In this document: piece by piece, positions 41,537-51,901 of the stretch | How the letters are laid out: the number at the start of each line of letters is the position of its first letter | Position numbering within the stretch: position 1 is the stretch's first letter | NCBI RefSeq assembly: GCF_018130465.1 | Contig: NZ_JAFCKJ010000015.1 | Location: 62,001 to 126,000, forward strand | DNA length: 64,000 nucleotides | From: Bradyrhizobium canariense | Lineage (GTDB): Bacteria > Pseudomonadota > Alphaproteobacteria > Rhizobiales > Xanthobacteraceae | Direction of reading: 5' to 3' | Program-made: the position numbers and the translations under genes | The notes under the pieces: model-generated | What the model was told of the DNA's origin: nothing | The model's database searches: none | The model's input: the letters and a program-made list of their open reading frames with translations, nothing else

Positions 41537-43924
41537 CTATTCCGCAGCGACCGGCAGCGACGCGTTCTGCAGCAGGCGCCAGATCCGGTTCGGCGTCGCC
41601 GGCATGTCGACATGGGTGACGCCGAGATGCGACAGCGCATCCACCACCGCGTTGATGACCGCGGCCGGCGAACCGATGGTACCGACCTCGCCGCAGCCCT
41701 TCACGCCCATCGGCGTGTGCGTGCACAGCGTCGAATGGGTCGCGATTTTCATCATCGGCATGTGGTCGGCGCGCGGCATGCAGTAGTCCATCAGCGAGCC
41801 CGACAGCAGCTGGCCCGAGCCCTCGTCATAGACCGCGTTCTCGTACAGCGCCTGACCGACGCCCTGCACGATGCCGCCGTGCAACTGGCCCTCGACGATC
41901 ATCGGGTTGATGACGGTGCCGACGTCGTCGACCGCGGTGTAGTCGACCAGCGTCACCGTGCCGGTTTCCGGATCAACCTCGACCTCGGCGATGTGGCAGC
42001 CGCCGGGATAGGTGAAGTTGACGGGATCGTAATAGGCCTGCTCCTCAAGCCCCGGCTCCAGCACTTCGAGCGGATAGTCGTGAGGCACGTAGGCGGCGCC
42101 CGCGATCTCCTCGAACGTCTTCATGCGGTCGGTGCCCGCGACCGAGAATTTTCCGGCCTCGAATTGGATATCGACTTCGGCCGCTTCAAGCAGATGCGCC
42201 GCGATCTTCTTGCCTTTCGCGACCACCTTGTCCGTCGCCTTCGACAGCGCCGCGCCGCCGACCACCAGCGAGCGCGAGCCATAGGTGCCCATGCCGAACT
42301 GCACGCGATCGGTATCGCCGAACACGATGTCGACATTCTCAAAGGACACGCCGAGCTTTTCCGAGACGATCTGCGCAAACGTCGTCTCATGGCCCTGGCC
42401 GTGATTGTGGGTGCCAATCATGACCGTCACCTGGCCGGTCGGATGCACGCGCACCGTGGCACTTTCATAGAGCCCGCCGCGCGCTCCCAGCCGCCCGGCA
42501 AAACGCGACGGCGCAAGGCCGCAGGCCTCGACATAGGTCGAGTAGCCGAGCCCGCGGAATTTGCCCCTGCGCGCCGAGTCCGCCTTGCGGATTCCGAAGT
42601 TCTTGACGTCGGCCGCGACAAGAGCGCCGTCGAGACACCCCATCGGATCGCCGGAATCGTACTGCACCAGCACCGGCGTCTGATAGGGATAGGCCTCCTT
42701 CGGGATCATGTTGCGGCGGCGGATCTCGACCCGGTCGATACCCATTTCGGCTGCCGCGACGTCGACGATGCGCTCCAGCACGAAGGTCGCCTCGGGTCGG
42801 CCCGCGCCGCGATAGGCGTCGACCGGAACGGTGTTGGTGAACACCACCTTCACGTTGCAGTAGATTGCTGGCGTGGTGTAGACGCCGCCGAGCAGCGGTC
42901 CGTAGAGATTGGTCGGGATGTTCGGTCCGAAGGTCGAGAGATAGCCGCCCATATTGGCGAGCGTGTTGACACGGAAGGCGAGGAATTTTCCGGTCTCGTC
43001 GAGTGCGAGTTCGGCCTCGGTGACGTGATCGCGGCCGTGCCGATCGGAGACATAACCCTCCGACCGGCTCGCGACCCATTTGATCGGCCGCATCACGCGC
43101 TTGGCGGCCCAGGTGATCACGGCCTCCTCGCCATAGTGGAACTGCTTGACGCCAAAGCCGCCGCCGACATCGGGTGCGACCACGCGCAGCTTGTGCTGCG
43201 GAATGTTCAGCACCAGCGCGCCCATCAAAAAGCGCACGACGTGCGGGAACTGGCTGGTGGTCCACAGCGTGAAGCGATCGGTGCCGGGCTCATATTCAGC
43301 GATCGCCGCGCGCGGCTCCATCGGGTTGCCGATCAGCCGGTTGTTGACGAGGCTGAGCTTTGCGACATGCACCGCTTTCCGGAAGGCGGTCTCGACCGCG
43401 GCCTTGTCGCCGAGCTCCCAATCGCAGCAGATGTTGTTCGGCACGTCGTCGAACAGTTGCGGCGCGCCCGGCCGCACGGCTTCGAGCACGCCGACCACCG
43501 AGGGCAGCACCTCGTAATTCACCGTCATCAGCTCGGCTGCCGCGTTGGCCTGCTCCGGCGTCTCCGCGACGACGAAAGCCACCATGTCGCCGACGAAGCG
43601 CACCTTGCCCTGCGCCAGCATCGGGAATGGCGGCTCCTTCATCGGCACGCCCTTGGCATCCGAGATACCCCAGCCGCAGGGCAGCGAGCCCAGCTTGTCG
43701 GCGGCGACATCCTCGCCGGTCAGGACCGCGATGACGCCGGGCGATGCGAGCGCCGCACCCTTGTCGATGCCGCGCAGGATCGCGTGTCCGTGCGGCGAGC
43801 GCACGAACACACCCGCCGTCATGCCGGGACGCTTGATGTCGGAGACGTAATTGCCGCGGCCGGTGAGGAAGCGCTGGTCCTCTTTCCGTTTAGGTGACGC
43901 GCCGATCCCGATCACATTGCCCAT
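41537..43924 (-). CDS. Molybdenum hydroxylase large subunit, form II CoxL-like
   Basis: 795 residues from ATG 43924, chosen over GTG 43930 for its Shine-Dalgarno spacing. The active-site loop reads DAYRGAGRPEA, the form II signature, not the AYxCSFR of true CO dehydrogenase. The catalytic Glu is in VKGCGEVGTIGSP near the C-terminus; APDVGGGFGVK binds the cofactor. It hydroxylates an unknown carbon, often in an N-heteroaromatic ring. Middle gene of a complete S-L-M set. Confidence 0.94.
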   Translation of the reverse strand: MGNVIGIGASPKRKEDQRFLTGRGNYVSDIKRPGMTAGVFVRSPHGHAILRGIDKGAALASPGVIAVLTGEDVAADKLGSLPCGWGISDAKGVPMKEPPFPMLAQGKVRFVGDMVAFVVAETPEQANAAAELMTVNYEVLPSVVGVLEAVRPGAPQLFDDVPNNICCDWELGDKAAVETAFRKAVHVAKLSLVNNRLIGNPMEPRAAIAEYEPGTDRFTLWTTSQFPHVVRFLMGALVLNIPQHKLRVVAPDVGGGFGVKQFHYGEEAVITWAAKRVMRPIKWVASRSEGYVSDRHGRDHVTEAELALDETGKFLAFRVNTLANMGGYLSTFGPNIPTNLYGPLLGGVYTTPAIYCNVKVVFTNTVPVDAYRGAGRPEATFVLERIVDVAAAEMGIDRVEIRRRNMIPKEAYPYQTPVLVQYDSGDPMGCLDGALVAADVKNFGIRKADSARRGKFRGLGYSTYVEACGLAPSRFAGRLGARGGLYESATVRVHPTGQVTVMIGTHNHGQGHETTFAQIVSEKLGVSFENVDIVFGDTDRVQFGMGTYGSRSLVVGGAALSKATDKVVAKGKKIAAHLLEAAEVDIQFEAGKFSVAGTDRMKTFEEIAGAAYVPHDYPLEVLEPGLEEQAYYDPVNFTYPGGCHIAEVEVDPETGTVTLVDYTAVDDVGTVINPMIVEGQLHGGIVQGVGQALYENAVYDEGSGQLLSGSLMDYCMPRADHMPMMKIATHSTLCTHTPMGVKGCGEVGTIGSPAAVINAVVDALSHLGVTHVDMPATPNRIWRLLQNASLPVAAE

Positions 43925-43926
43925 GG

Positions 43927-44418
<492 letters not shown>

Positions 44419-44439
44419 ACTCCTGTGCGCGACGGGTCT

Positions 44440-45546
44440 TTAGGCGAGTGGAAGCGCGCTGCCGGTGGCCCATGTGGCCATCACGACGTCGCCGACGGTG
44501 AAGGGATCCGCGAAGAAAGTCTTTTCCGGCACATAGGCGACGAACGCGTCGTCCGGCACCGTGTCCAGCATGACCTTGACGAAATAGCCCTGGTATTCGA
44601 TCGCGAGCACGCGACTCGGCAGCGACGTGGTGCAGCCCGGCGGCAGCTCCCTGCCCGGCCGGACCAGCGCGACATCGTCTCGGCGCACGGCGATGTCGAC
44701 CTGGTCGCCGACGCTGACCGAAGGCCGCGTCTGAAGCGGAACCTCGATGCCCGACGACGCCGCCTGCGCCAGCGTGAAGCACGACCCGTTGACCTTCTCG
44801 ACCCGGCCCGACAGCACGTTCTGCCCACCCATGAACTCGGCGACGTAACGATCGTGCGGATGGGCATAGACGTCGCGCGCCGCACCCGCCTGCTTGATCT
44901 TGCCCTGCTCCATCACCACGACCAGATCGGCGAGTGCGATCGCCTCGAGCTGGGTGTGGGTGACGTGGATGAAGGTAATGCCGAGCTCCTGCTGCATCCG
45001 CCTGAGCTCCTGGCGCATCTGCACGCGGAGTTGCTCGTCGAGGGCAGACAGCGGCTCGTCGAGCAAAAGTACCCTCGGCTCGGTGATCGCGGCGCGCGCC
45101 AGCGCCACACGCTGCTGCTGGCCGCCGGAGAGTTGCGCCGGCAGGCGGTCGGCGAATTGCGTCAGACGCACCTTCTCGATCATGACATCGGCCGCACGCA
45201 GGCGATCGGCCTTCGACAGGCCGCGCACGCGGAGCGCAAAGGCGATGTTCTCGCGCACGCTCAGGTGTGGGAACAGCGCGTAGGACTGGAACATCATCGC
45301 GGTTCGCCGCTGCACCGGCGCGAGCCCGACGACGTTCTGGCCGCCGATCACGATCTCACCCGCGCTCGGGTCTTCATGGCCGGCGATCATGCGCAGAATC
45401 GTAGTCTTGCCGCAGCCGGACGGGCCGATGAAGCAGCAATAGGCGCCGTCGGCGATCTTCAGGTTGACACCGTCGACCACATTGGTGACGCCGTCAAAGC
45501 TCTTGCAGACGCCCGCCAGTTCGATATCGCCGCGATCGCTCTTCAT
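44440..45546 (-). CDS. ABC transporter ATP-binding protein, spermidine/putrescine (PotA) type
   Basis: 368 residues. Walker A is GPSGCGKTT, the signature LSGGQQQRVALARA and Walker B VLLLDEPLSALD, with a C-terminal TOBE domain. It energises the importer formed with the two permeases and the binding protein upstream. It lies seven bases after the second permease and 21 bases before coxS. Confidence 0.95.
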   Translation of the reverse strand: MKSDRGDIELAGVCKSFDGVTNVVDGVNLKIADGAYCCFIGPSGCGKTTILRMIAGHEDPSAGEIVIGGQNVVGLAPVQRRTAMMFQSYALFPHLSVRENIAFALRVRGLSKADRLRAADVMIEKVRLTQFADRLPAQLSGGQQQRVALARAAITEPRVLLLDEPLSALDEQLRVQMRQELRRMQQELGITFIHVTHTQLEAIALADLVVVMEQGKIKQAGAARDVYAHPHDRYVAEFMGGQNVLSGRVEKVNGSCFTLAQAASSGIEVPLQTRPSVSVGDQVDIAVRRDDVALVRPGRELPPGCTTSLPSRVLAIEYQGYFVKVMLDTVPDDAFVAYVPEKTFFADPFTVGDVVMATWATGSALPLA

Positions 45547-45553
45547 TCCGCGC

Positions 45554-46459
45554 TCAACCCTTTGTGCTGCTGCCGCGCTTGTTCTGGATCAGCACGATGC
45601 TGCCCAGGCTCGCGCCGATGACGATGAAGGAGACGATCGTCGTCACCGTGCCGAGCGCGTAAAGCGAGGGCGACGTGACGTTCAGGGTCATGCTCCAGAT
45701 CTCCAGCGGCAATGTGTTCAGTGAACCAGCGGTCTGAAGGCTGCGCGCGAACTCGTCGTAGGAGAGCGTGAACCCGAACAGCGCGACCGCGACCAGGCCG
45801 GGCGCCAGCACCGGGATTATCACCAGCCGGATCGACTGCCAGCGGCTGGCGCCGAGGTCGTAGGCCGCCTCCTCCCAGACGTGGTTGAAGCGCGACATCA
45901 CCGCAAACATCACGAGCACGCCGAACGGCAGCGTCCAGGACAGTTGCGCGCCGAGCGCCGAGGTGTACCAGCTCGCATTGAGCCCGAGCGCCTGGAACAA
46001 CAGACCGGTACCGAGGCCGAGCACGAGACCCGGTGCGACCAGGCTGCCGATCATCATGTAGAACACGACGGTGTCGCCGCGAAAACGCTTGCGAAAACCG
46101 AGCCCGGCGAGGAACGAGACCACCACCGTGATGACGGTGACGATGACGGCGAGCTTGATCGATCGATCAAACGAGCCCTTGACGTCGCCGGTCCTCACCT
46201 GGGTGAAGAGATCGACGAACCAGTGCAGCGAGGTGCCCTTCATCGGGAAGACGAGGCCGCCGCGGATGTCCTGGAACGACAGGATGTAGATGCAGAACAT
46301 CGGGCCGTAGAGGGCAAGCACGTAGAGCGCAAACAGCGTCGCCAGCACGTAGAACGTCCGGGGCCGCTCCCCGCGGCTCGGCGCGATCGCCTTGGTCGTC
46401 GCCGGCGCGACCGTCTTGGTCGCTTCAGTCTTGGGCATGTCGGCAAGAACCGCGCTCAT
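45554..46459 (-). CDS. ABC transporter permease, PotC type
   Basis: 301 residues, six predicted helices after a polar N-terminus of about 30 residues. The cytoplasmic EAA loop is EEAAYDLGASRWQSIRLVII. It pairs with the upstream permease, whose stop overlaps its start by four bases. Confidence 0.93.
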   Translation of the reverse strand: MSAVLADMPKTEATKTVAPATTKAIAPSRGERPRTFYVLATLFALYVLALYGPMFCIYILSFQDIRGGLVFPMKGTSLHWFVDLFTQVRTGDVKGSFDRSIKLAVIVTVITVVVSFLAGLGFRKRFRGDTVVFYMMIGSLVAPGLVLGLGTGLLFQALGLNASWYTSALGAQLSWTLPFGVLVMFAVMSRFNHVWEEAAYDLGASRWQSIRLVIIPVLAPGLVAVALFGFTLSYDEFARSLQTAGSLNTLPLEIWSMTLNVTSPSLYALGTVTTIVSFIVIGASLGSIVLIQNKRGSSTKG

Positions 46460-47334
46460 CGCGTGATCTCCTGCCGGATGTCGACGGTGCGCAGGATCAG
46501 CGAGACGATCGCGACCAGCACCAGCGTCAGCAGCACCGCGCTTGCCGCTGCGGTCGGATATTGCAGCACGCCGACGTCCTCGTAGAACGCGCTGACAACC
46601 GAAGCCGAACCGCCGCCGGACATCACTTTGACCACGAAGAAATCACCCATCACGATCGACACGACGAAGATGGTGCCGAGCGCGATGCCGCTCTTGGACA
46701 TCGGCACCACGATCAGGCGCATGATGTCGAACCGGCTGGCGCCGGCGTCGATCGCGGCCTCGATCAGCTTCTTGTCGATCCGCGCCATGGAATTGAAGAT
46801 CGGCACGATCATGAAAATGGTGAGCTGATGGACATAGGCGATGACCACCGCGAGGTCGGAGAACAGCAACACCTCAAGCGGCTGGCGGATCACGCCGAGC
46901 GCCATCAGCGCCTGGTTGATCAGGCCTTCCTTGCCGAGCAGCGGAATCCATGAAATCATCCGGATGATGTTCGAGGTCCAGAACGGCACCGTGCAGAGCA
47001 GGAACAGACCAATCGCCAGCAGTTGGTTGCGGACGTGGAAAACCAGGAAGTATGCGACGAAGAAGCCGATGATCAGCGTGAAGATCCAGGTCAGCACCGA
47101 GAACTTGATCGTCGCCAGATACAGCTTCAGCGTCAGCGCAGAATGCAGCACCTCGACATAGCTTGCGAGCGTGAAGCCCGGCGTCAGCCCGCCAAAGCCG
47201 TCGGTGGCGAAGAAGCTCGCGGCCAGCACGACCAGGATCGGCGCCACGAAGAACGGCACGAGCACCAGCACAAGCGGCGACACGTAGAGCCAGCCGGCGA
47301 GATTTGCGCGTGGTGGAGTTTGACTGGACTGCAT
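46456..47334 (-). CDS. ABC transporter permease, PotB type
   Basis: 292 residues with six helices. The EAA loop is EAAIDAGASRFDIMRLIVVP. It is first of the two permeases and 82 bp downstream of the binding-protein gene. Confidence 0.93.
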   Translation of the reverse strand: MQSSQTPPRANLAGWLYVSPLVLVLVPFFVAPILVVLAASFFATDGFGGLTPGFTLASYVEVLHSALTLKLYLATIKFSVLTWIFTLIIGFFVAYFLVFHVRNQLLAIGLFLLCTVPFWTSNIIRMISWIPLLGKEGLINQALMALGVIRQPLEVLLFSDLAVVIAYVHQLTIFMIVPIFNSMARIDKKLIEAAIDAGASRFDIMRLIVVPMSKSGIALGTIFVVSIVMGDFFVVKVMSGGGSASVVSAFYEDVGVLQYPTAAASAVLLTLVLVAIVSLILRTVDIRQEITR

Positions 47335-47416
47335 GTCGGCAAACGCCTCGAAGTCGGTCTTTTGGCACCAGCGCGTCGCCGCGCCGGCGCTTCGTTCACG
47401 TCAGGGAAGGCAGGTT

Positions 47417-48766
47417 TCAGGCCACCTTGAAGTCGTTCCAGCGCTTGTTCATGTAGGCGGCTTCGTCCATCAGCGTGTTCCAGCACGAGATGTTCTTGAC
47501 GCGGTCGAGGAATGAGCCGCCGTCGCGCTTGGTGCCGGTCTTCTCCATCGGCACGCCATAGGGGTCGTTGACCACCTCGGGCGCGGGCTGGCCCTCGTAC
47601 CAGAACGCCCATTCGGCCGGCGTGAGGAATTTCTTCGCAGTCGAGGGGACCGGGCTGTAATAGCCGTAGCGCGCGACGAAGCCGCCCTGCCAGCCCGACA
47701 GATACCAGTTGAGATATTCGTAAGCCGCGTCCAGCTTCTTGCCGGAGAGATGCTTCATCAGGCCCATGCCGTTGCACCAGCCGCGATAGCCTTCCTTGCC
47801 GTTCTTGATGTTGACCGGCGCGTAGACGCAGGGGATTTCTTTCACGCGCACGGCGGCGACCGCCGGCGACCACATCGACTGGATGACCACTTCGCCCGCC
47901 GCCATCAGCTGCACCGACTGGTCGAAGGTGGTCCAGGTCGCGCGGAACTGGCCCTGCTTCTTGAGCTCGATCAGCTTGTTGCAGGTGAAGTCGATCTCCT
48001 CCTTGGTCATGTTGCCCTTGTTGCCGTACTTGATCAGCCCGGCGCTTTCGAAGCAGAGCGCGGCGTCCATGATGCCGATCGCGGGCACGTCGAGGATCGC
48101 GGCCTTGCCTTTGAATTTCGGATCGATCAGATCCTTCCATTCTGTGACTTCATGGCCGACGAGGTCGGGGCGGTAGCCGATGGAGTCGGCATTGTAGACC
48201 TGCGGCAGGAAGGTCGCCCATTCGGTCACGCCGTCGTTCAAATCGGTCGAATCGGGCTTGGCGATATACATGGCCTCGTAGGGCGAGATGCCCTGGCGCG
48301 GGATCTTGTGACCGTCGATCTCGCCCTTGGTGAAGATCGGCAGGATGTTGTCGAACTCCTTGACCTTCTTGACCTCGATGCCCTGGATCACGCCGCGCTT
48401 GGCAGCGAGCTTGGCCTGCCAGCCCTCGAGGTCGGCGATATCGACCGTATTAGGCTGGCTTATGAAGCGGTTGATGGCGGCAGAGGTGTCGAGGTTCTGC
48501 ATCGTCACCTTGAAGCCCAGATCCTTGGCCGCCTGGTCGCCGATCGCCTTCACCACCGAATAGGACACGCCGACATGGCGCAGCTCGATGTCCTTGATCT
48601 CCTGCGCCCAGATGGTCGGGAATCCGCGGATTGCGTCCGATCCTGCGGCCGCGCCGGCCACCGCCGCGGCGCCCTTCAACAGCATGCGCCGGCTCAGCTT
48701 TTTCGCAGACTTGTCGCTCGTCCCCGCCGGATTGGCAGTGGATGTCCCCTTGTCCCTGTCAAGCAT
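47417..48766 (-). CDS. ABC transporter substrate-binding protein with Tat signal (polyamine-binding type)
   Basis: 449 residues. A twin-arginine signal (KLSRRMLLKGAAAVAGAAAG) suggests export in folded form. The mature part follows the PotD-like pattern (INRFISQPNTVDIADLEGWQ, TEWKDLIDPKFKGKAAILDV, SGWQGGFVARYGYYSPVPST). First gene of the leftward operon through the amidase, so its ligand is presumably the compound hydroxylated by the molybdenum enzyme. Confidence 0.92.
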   Translation of the reverse strand: MLDRDKGTSTANPAGTSDKSAKKLSRRMLLKGAAAVAGAAAGSDAIRGFPTIWAQEIKDIELRHVGVSYSVVKAIGDQAAKDLGFKVTMQNLDTSAAINRFISQPNTVDIADLEGWQAKLAAKRGVIQGIEVKKVKEFDNILPIFTKGEIDGHKIPRQGISPYEAMYIAKPDSTDLNDGVTEWATFLPQVYNADSIGYRPDLVGHEVTEWKDLIDPKFKGKAAILDVPAIGIMDAALCFESAGLIKYGNKGNMTKEEIDFTCNKLIELKKQGQFRATWTTFDQSVQLMAAGEVVIQSMWSPAVAAVRVKEIPCVYAPVNIKNGKEGYRGWCNGMGLMKHLSGKKLDAAYEYLNWYLSGWQGGFVARYGYYSPVPSTAKKFLTPAEWAFWYEGQPAPEVVNDPYGVPMEKTGTKRDGGSFLDRVKNISCWNTLMDEAAYMNKRWNDFKVA

Positions 48767-49029
48767 GGCAACCCTCGTTGGCTACAATGAACGCTGTGCA
48801 CCGGTCGCCATTGACCGGCTGCGGACGTGATCAATTGCGGGCGAGGCTATGGGCGGGATGTTGTGAAGTAAAATTGGAAGTAAAAATCTGCTGCATAAAC
48901 GCGGCTAATGGTTCGCCCCGCTGCATCGGCTTTTGGCAACGCGCATAAGAAGGCGTCAGGACCTGCATACAAAGCGATAGCTTCGAAGGTGCGGGCCCGC
49001 TCGCGCGGCAGACGTGATGAAAGCGGTGC

Positions 49030-50331
49030 TCAGGACCTGAGCGAGTCCCGCGCCGTCTCCGGCGCCATCAGCGTCGCGATGATGGTGACGATCGACAGCG
49101 CGACGATGTAGACCGAGACGGCCCAATAAGAACCGGCCCATGCCAGCAGCGCGGTCGCAATCAGCGGCGAGAAGCCGCCGCTCAGCGCGGCCGCAACATT
49201 GGCTCCCAGCGATGCGCCGCTGTAGCGCACCTGGGTGCGGAACAACTCCGGCATGAAGGCCGCCTTCGGTCCGAACAGCAGCGCATGCGTCAGTGTCATC
49301 GTGACGACGAGCGCGAGCGTGATCAGCACCGGCTCCCTGGTGTCGAGGAACCAGAACAACGGAAACGCCAGCGCCACCGAGAACACGCCGCCGGCGAGAT
49401 ACAGCGCTTTGCGGCCGAAGATGTCGGACAGCCAGCCGGCGAGGGGCAGCGTCGCAAGCTCGACGAGCGCGGCATAGACCACCGCATTCAGGATCACCTG
49501 CCGCGGCAGGCCGAGCTGCGTCGTGGCATAGACCACGGTGAAAACAGTGAGGAGATAAGCGAGCCCGACTTCGGACACGGTGATGCCGATCGCCAGCAGG
49601 AAGCTGCGCCAGTCGCGGCGCAGGACTTCCAGCGCCGGCTGCGCCAGGACCTCCTTGCGCTCGACCACCTCCTTGAAGTGCGGCGTCTCCGCGAGTTTCA
49701 GCCGCACGATGAAGCCGACGCCGACGAGCAGGATGCTGATCAGAAACGGCACGCGCCAGCCCCAGCTCAGAAAGTCCGCTTCGGGCAGCTGCGTCATCAG
49801 ACCAAAGATGCCGGTGGACGCGGCGACGCCGACGGGGAAGCCGATCTGCACCAGACTGCCGTAGAAGCCGCGGCGGTTGCCGGCGTGCTCGGCCACCATG
49901 ACCACGGCGCCGCTCCACTCGCCACCGAGCCCGATGCCCTGGACGAAGCGCAAAATGACGAGGAAGATCGGTGCCCAGACGCCGATCTGGCTGTAGGTCG
50001 GCAGGCAACCGATCAGGAACGTGCCCAGTCCCATCGCGATCATGGTCGCGACCAGCATCTTCTTGCGGCCGAGCCGGTCGCCATAATGCCCGATGATCGC
50101 ACCGCCGATCGGCCGCGCGACGAAGCCGACCGCATAGGTCGAGAACGCCGCCAGTGTGCCGACGAAGGGATCGAAGCTCGGGAAGAACAGCTTGTTCAGC
50201 ACCAGCGCCGCCGCCGTGCCGTAGATCAGGAAGTCGTACCACTCGATCGCGGTGCCGAGCGCGCTCGCCCACACCACATGCGCCGTCGCCGATTTCTCCA
50301 CCGCCGTGGAGATCCCCGATGCTGCCGTCAT
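49030..50331 (-). CDS. MFS transporter, metabolite:H+ symporter (MHS) family
   Basis: 433 residues from ATG 50331; an upstream in-frame start would add up to 18. Twelve helices. ALGTAIEWYDFLIYGTAAAL, GGAIIGHYGDRLGRKKMLVA and LRFVQGIGLGGEWSGAVVMV are MHS/ShiA-ProP-type motifs. It imports a carboxylate or similar metabolite. Its partners are not evident; the neighbouring genes on the right run in the opposite direction. Confidence 0.92.
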   Translation of the reverse strand: MTAASGISTAVEKSATAHVVWASALGTAIEWYDFLIYGTAAALVLNKLFFPSFDPFVGTLAAFSTYAVGFVARPIGGAIIGHYGDRLGRKKMLVATMIAMGLGTFLIGCLPTYSQIGVWAPIFLVILRFVQGIGLGGEWSGAVVMVAEHAGNRRGFYGSLVQIGFPVGVAASTGIFGLMTQLPEADFLSWGWRVPFLISILLVGVGFIVRLKLAETPHFKEVVERKEVLAQPALEVLRRDWRSFLLAIGITVSEVGLAYLLTVFTVVYATTQLGLPRQVILNAVVYAALVELATLPLAGWLSDIFGRKALYLAGGVFSVALAFPLFWFLDTREPVLITLALVVTMTLTHALLFGPKAAFMPELFRTQVRYSGASLGANVAAALSGGFSPLIATALLAWAGSYWAVSVYIVALSIVTIIATLMAPETARDSLRS

Positions 50332-50679
50332 GCCATGCCCCAAGATTCCAGGTTGCATCATGGCCAATCGTTGTGGCGGTTGCAACTTGCAGGAGTGTTA
50401 GTTCTCCCCAAGATCACGATGCGAGATTTTCGCGCCACTGCCTCCTCACCGTCGTCCCGGCGTAGGCCGGGACCCATAACCACAGGGAGGAGTTTGGCGA
50501 AGACCCGTGCTCCGGTACTGCGGCCACCCGGCATCGAGAGATCACGCGACATGGGTCCCGGCCTTCGCCGGGACGACGGCGAGCCTTTATTCGCCATTGA
50601 CAAACTTATTTGCTAATATCTAATTTGCCGCCACAATAACCGGCCGTCCCAAGCGGCCCATAAACGAGAGGGAACGACG
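50332..50679. other. 348-bp divergent gap holding a palindromic repeat element
   Basis: Lies between the MHS permease and the rightward binding-protein gene. The middle is occupied by a repeat (50450-50579, listed separately). The last 90 bases, AT-richer (TTGCTAATATCTAATTTG near 50608), are the likely promoter of the rightward genes. Confidence 0.6.
50450..50579. repeat. Intergenic palindromic repeat, type 1
   Basis: GTCGTCCCGGCGTAGGCCGG (continuing GACCCAT, 50451-50477) is repeated inverted at 50551-50577 with one mismatch. Each arm is itself a hairpin, GTCCCGGC and GCCGGGAC around four bases. Size about 130 bp. It resembles the dispersed non-coding repeats common in Bradyrhizobium. Confidence 0.8.
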
Positions 50680-51894
50680 ATGAGAGGGTTTTTGGCCTGC
50701 GCCATGCTCGCGGCCATGACTTCGGCTGCCATGACCACCGTTGCGAACGCGCAAATCTCCGACGACGCCGTGCGGATCGGCGTGCTGACGGATCTGTCGA
50801 GCTGGGGCCGCGACAACAGCGGGCCGGGCTCCGTGGAGGCCGCGAAAATGGCGGTGGAGGAATTCGGGCCCACCGTGCTCGGCAAGCCGATCGAGATCAT
50901 CAGCGCCGACCACCAGATGAAGACCGATGTCGGCGTGCAGATCGTGCGCGGCTGGTTCGACAACGGCAAGGTCGATGCCGTCGTCGACATCCCCAATTCC
51001 GGCATCGCGATCGCCGTCCACAACATGGTGCGCGAGCGCAACAAGATTGCACTGCTCTCCGGCCCCGGCGCGAGTTCGCTGACCGACGAGCTTTGCAGCC
51101 CGAACACCGTGCACTTCACCTACGATACCTACGCGCTGTCGAAGGTGACGGCCTCCGCCGTGATCAAGGAAGGCGGAAAATCCTGGTACTTCATCACCGC
51201 CGACTACGCGTTCGGCCAGCAGCTCGAGAAGGACGCCACGCGCTTCATCAACGAGATGGGCGGCAAGGTTTTAGGTGGCGTGAAACACCCGACCAACACC
51301 GCCGATTTCTCGTCCTTTGCGCTCCAGGCGCAAAGCTCGAAATCGGACGTCGTCGCCTTCGCCAATGCGGGCCAGGACACGGACAATGCGATCAAGCAGT
51401 CGGGCGAGTTCGGCCTGGTCCAAGGCGGCCAGAAGCTGGTCGGCCTCTTGATGTTCGACACCGACGTGCATGCGATCGGCCTCAAATCCGCGCAGGGCAC
51501 CTACATGACCACGGCCTCGTATTGGAACATGGACGAGGCGACCCGCGCATGGTCGAGGAAATTCTACGAGCGAACCAAGGTGATGCCGACCATGATCCAG
51601 ACCGGCGTCTACGGCTCGGTGCTGCATTATCTCAAGGCCATCAAGGCCGCCGGCACCGATGATCCCGCCAAGGCGATGGCCGGGATGCGCGAGCTGCCAA
51701 TTGAGGATACATTCGTTCATGGTGGACGCTTGCGCGAGGACGGCCGCGTCATTCGCGACATGTATCTCGCCAAGGTGAAAACGCCAGAGCAGTCCAAGGA
51801 GCCGTGGGATTACCTGGAAATCATCAAGACGGTGAAGGGCGAGGACGCCTTCCGCCCGGTCTCCGAGTCCAAATGTCCGCTGCTCAAGAAGTGA
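50680..51894 (+). CDS. ABC branched-chain amino acid-type substrate-binding protein (LivK-like)
   Basis: 404 residues with a Sec signal ending near AMTTVANAQIS. The periplasmic-binding fold is seen in VRIGVLTDLSSWGRDNSGPG, KSWYFITADYAFGQQLEKDA and QSSKSDVVAFANAGQDTDNA. There are no permease or ATPase genes beside it; it is followed seven bases later by a flavoprotein dehydrogenase, suggesting the ligand is that enzyme's substrate. Confidence 0.92.
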   Translation: MRGFLACAMLAAMTSAAMTTVANAQISDDAVRIGVLTDLSSWGRDNSGPGSVEAAKMAVEEFGPTVLGKPIEIISADHQMKTDVGVQIVRGWFDNGKVDAVVDIPNSGIAIAVHNMVRERNKIALLSGPGASSLTDELCSPNTVHFTYDTYALSKVTASAVIKEGGKSWYFITADYAFGQQLEKDATRFINEMGGKVLGGVKHPTNTADFSSFALQAQSSKSDVVAFANAGQDTDNAIKQSGEFGLVQGGQKLVGLLMFDTDVHAIGLKSAQGTYMTTASYWNMDEATRAWSRKFYERTKVMPTMIQTGVYGSVLHYLKAIKAAGTDDPAKAMAGMRELPIEDTFVHGGRLREDGRVIRDMYLAKVKTPEQSKEPWDYLEIIKTVKGEDAFRPVSESKCPLLKK

Positions 51895-51901
51895 GGCCTG
51901 C

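Noticed and set aside
41477-43897. 806-codon open frame on the + strand opposite the molybdenum hydroxylase large subunit
   Set aside because: Its translation is Arg/His/Asp-rich with no domain, and it mirrors a clearly conserved gene. Long antisense frames are common at this GC content. The same applies to the long frames at 21244-23406 (-), 58622-61360 (+) and 26490-28328 (+).
49028-49042. GCTCAGG-A-CCTGAGC palindrome across the stop codon of the MHS permease gene
   Set aside because: One-base spacer, no T-tract and partly coding; too short to call a terminator or operator.
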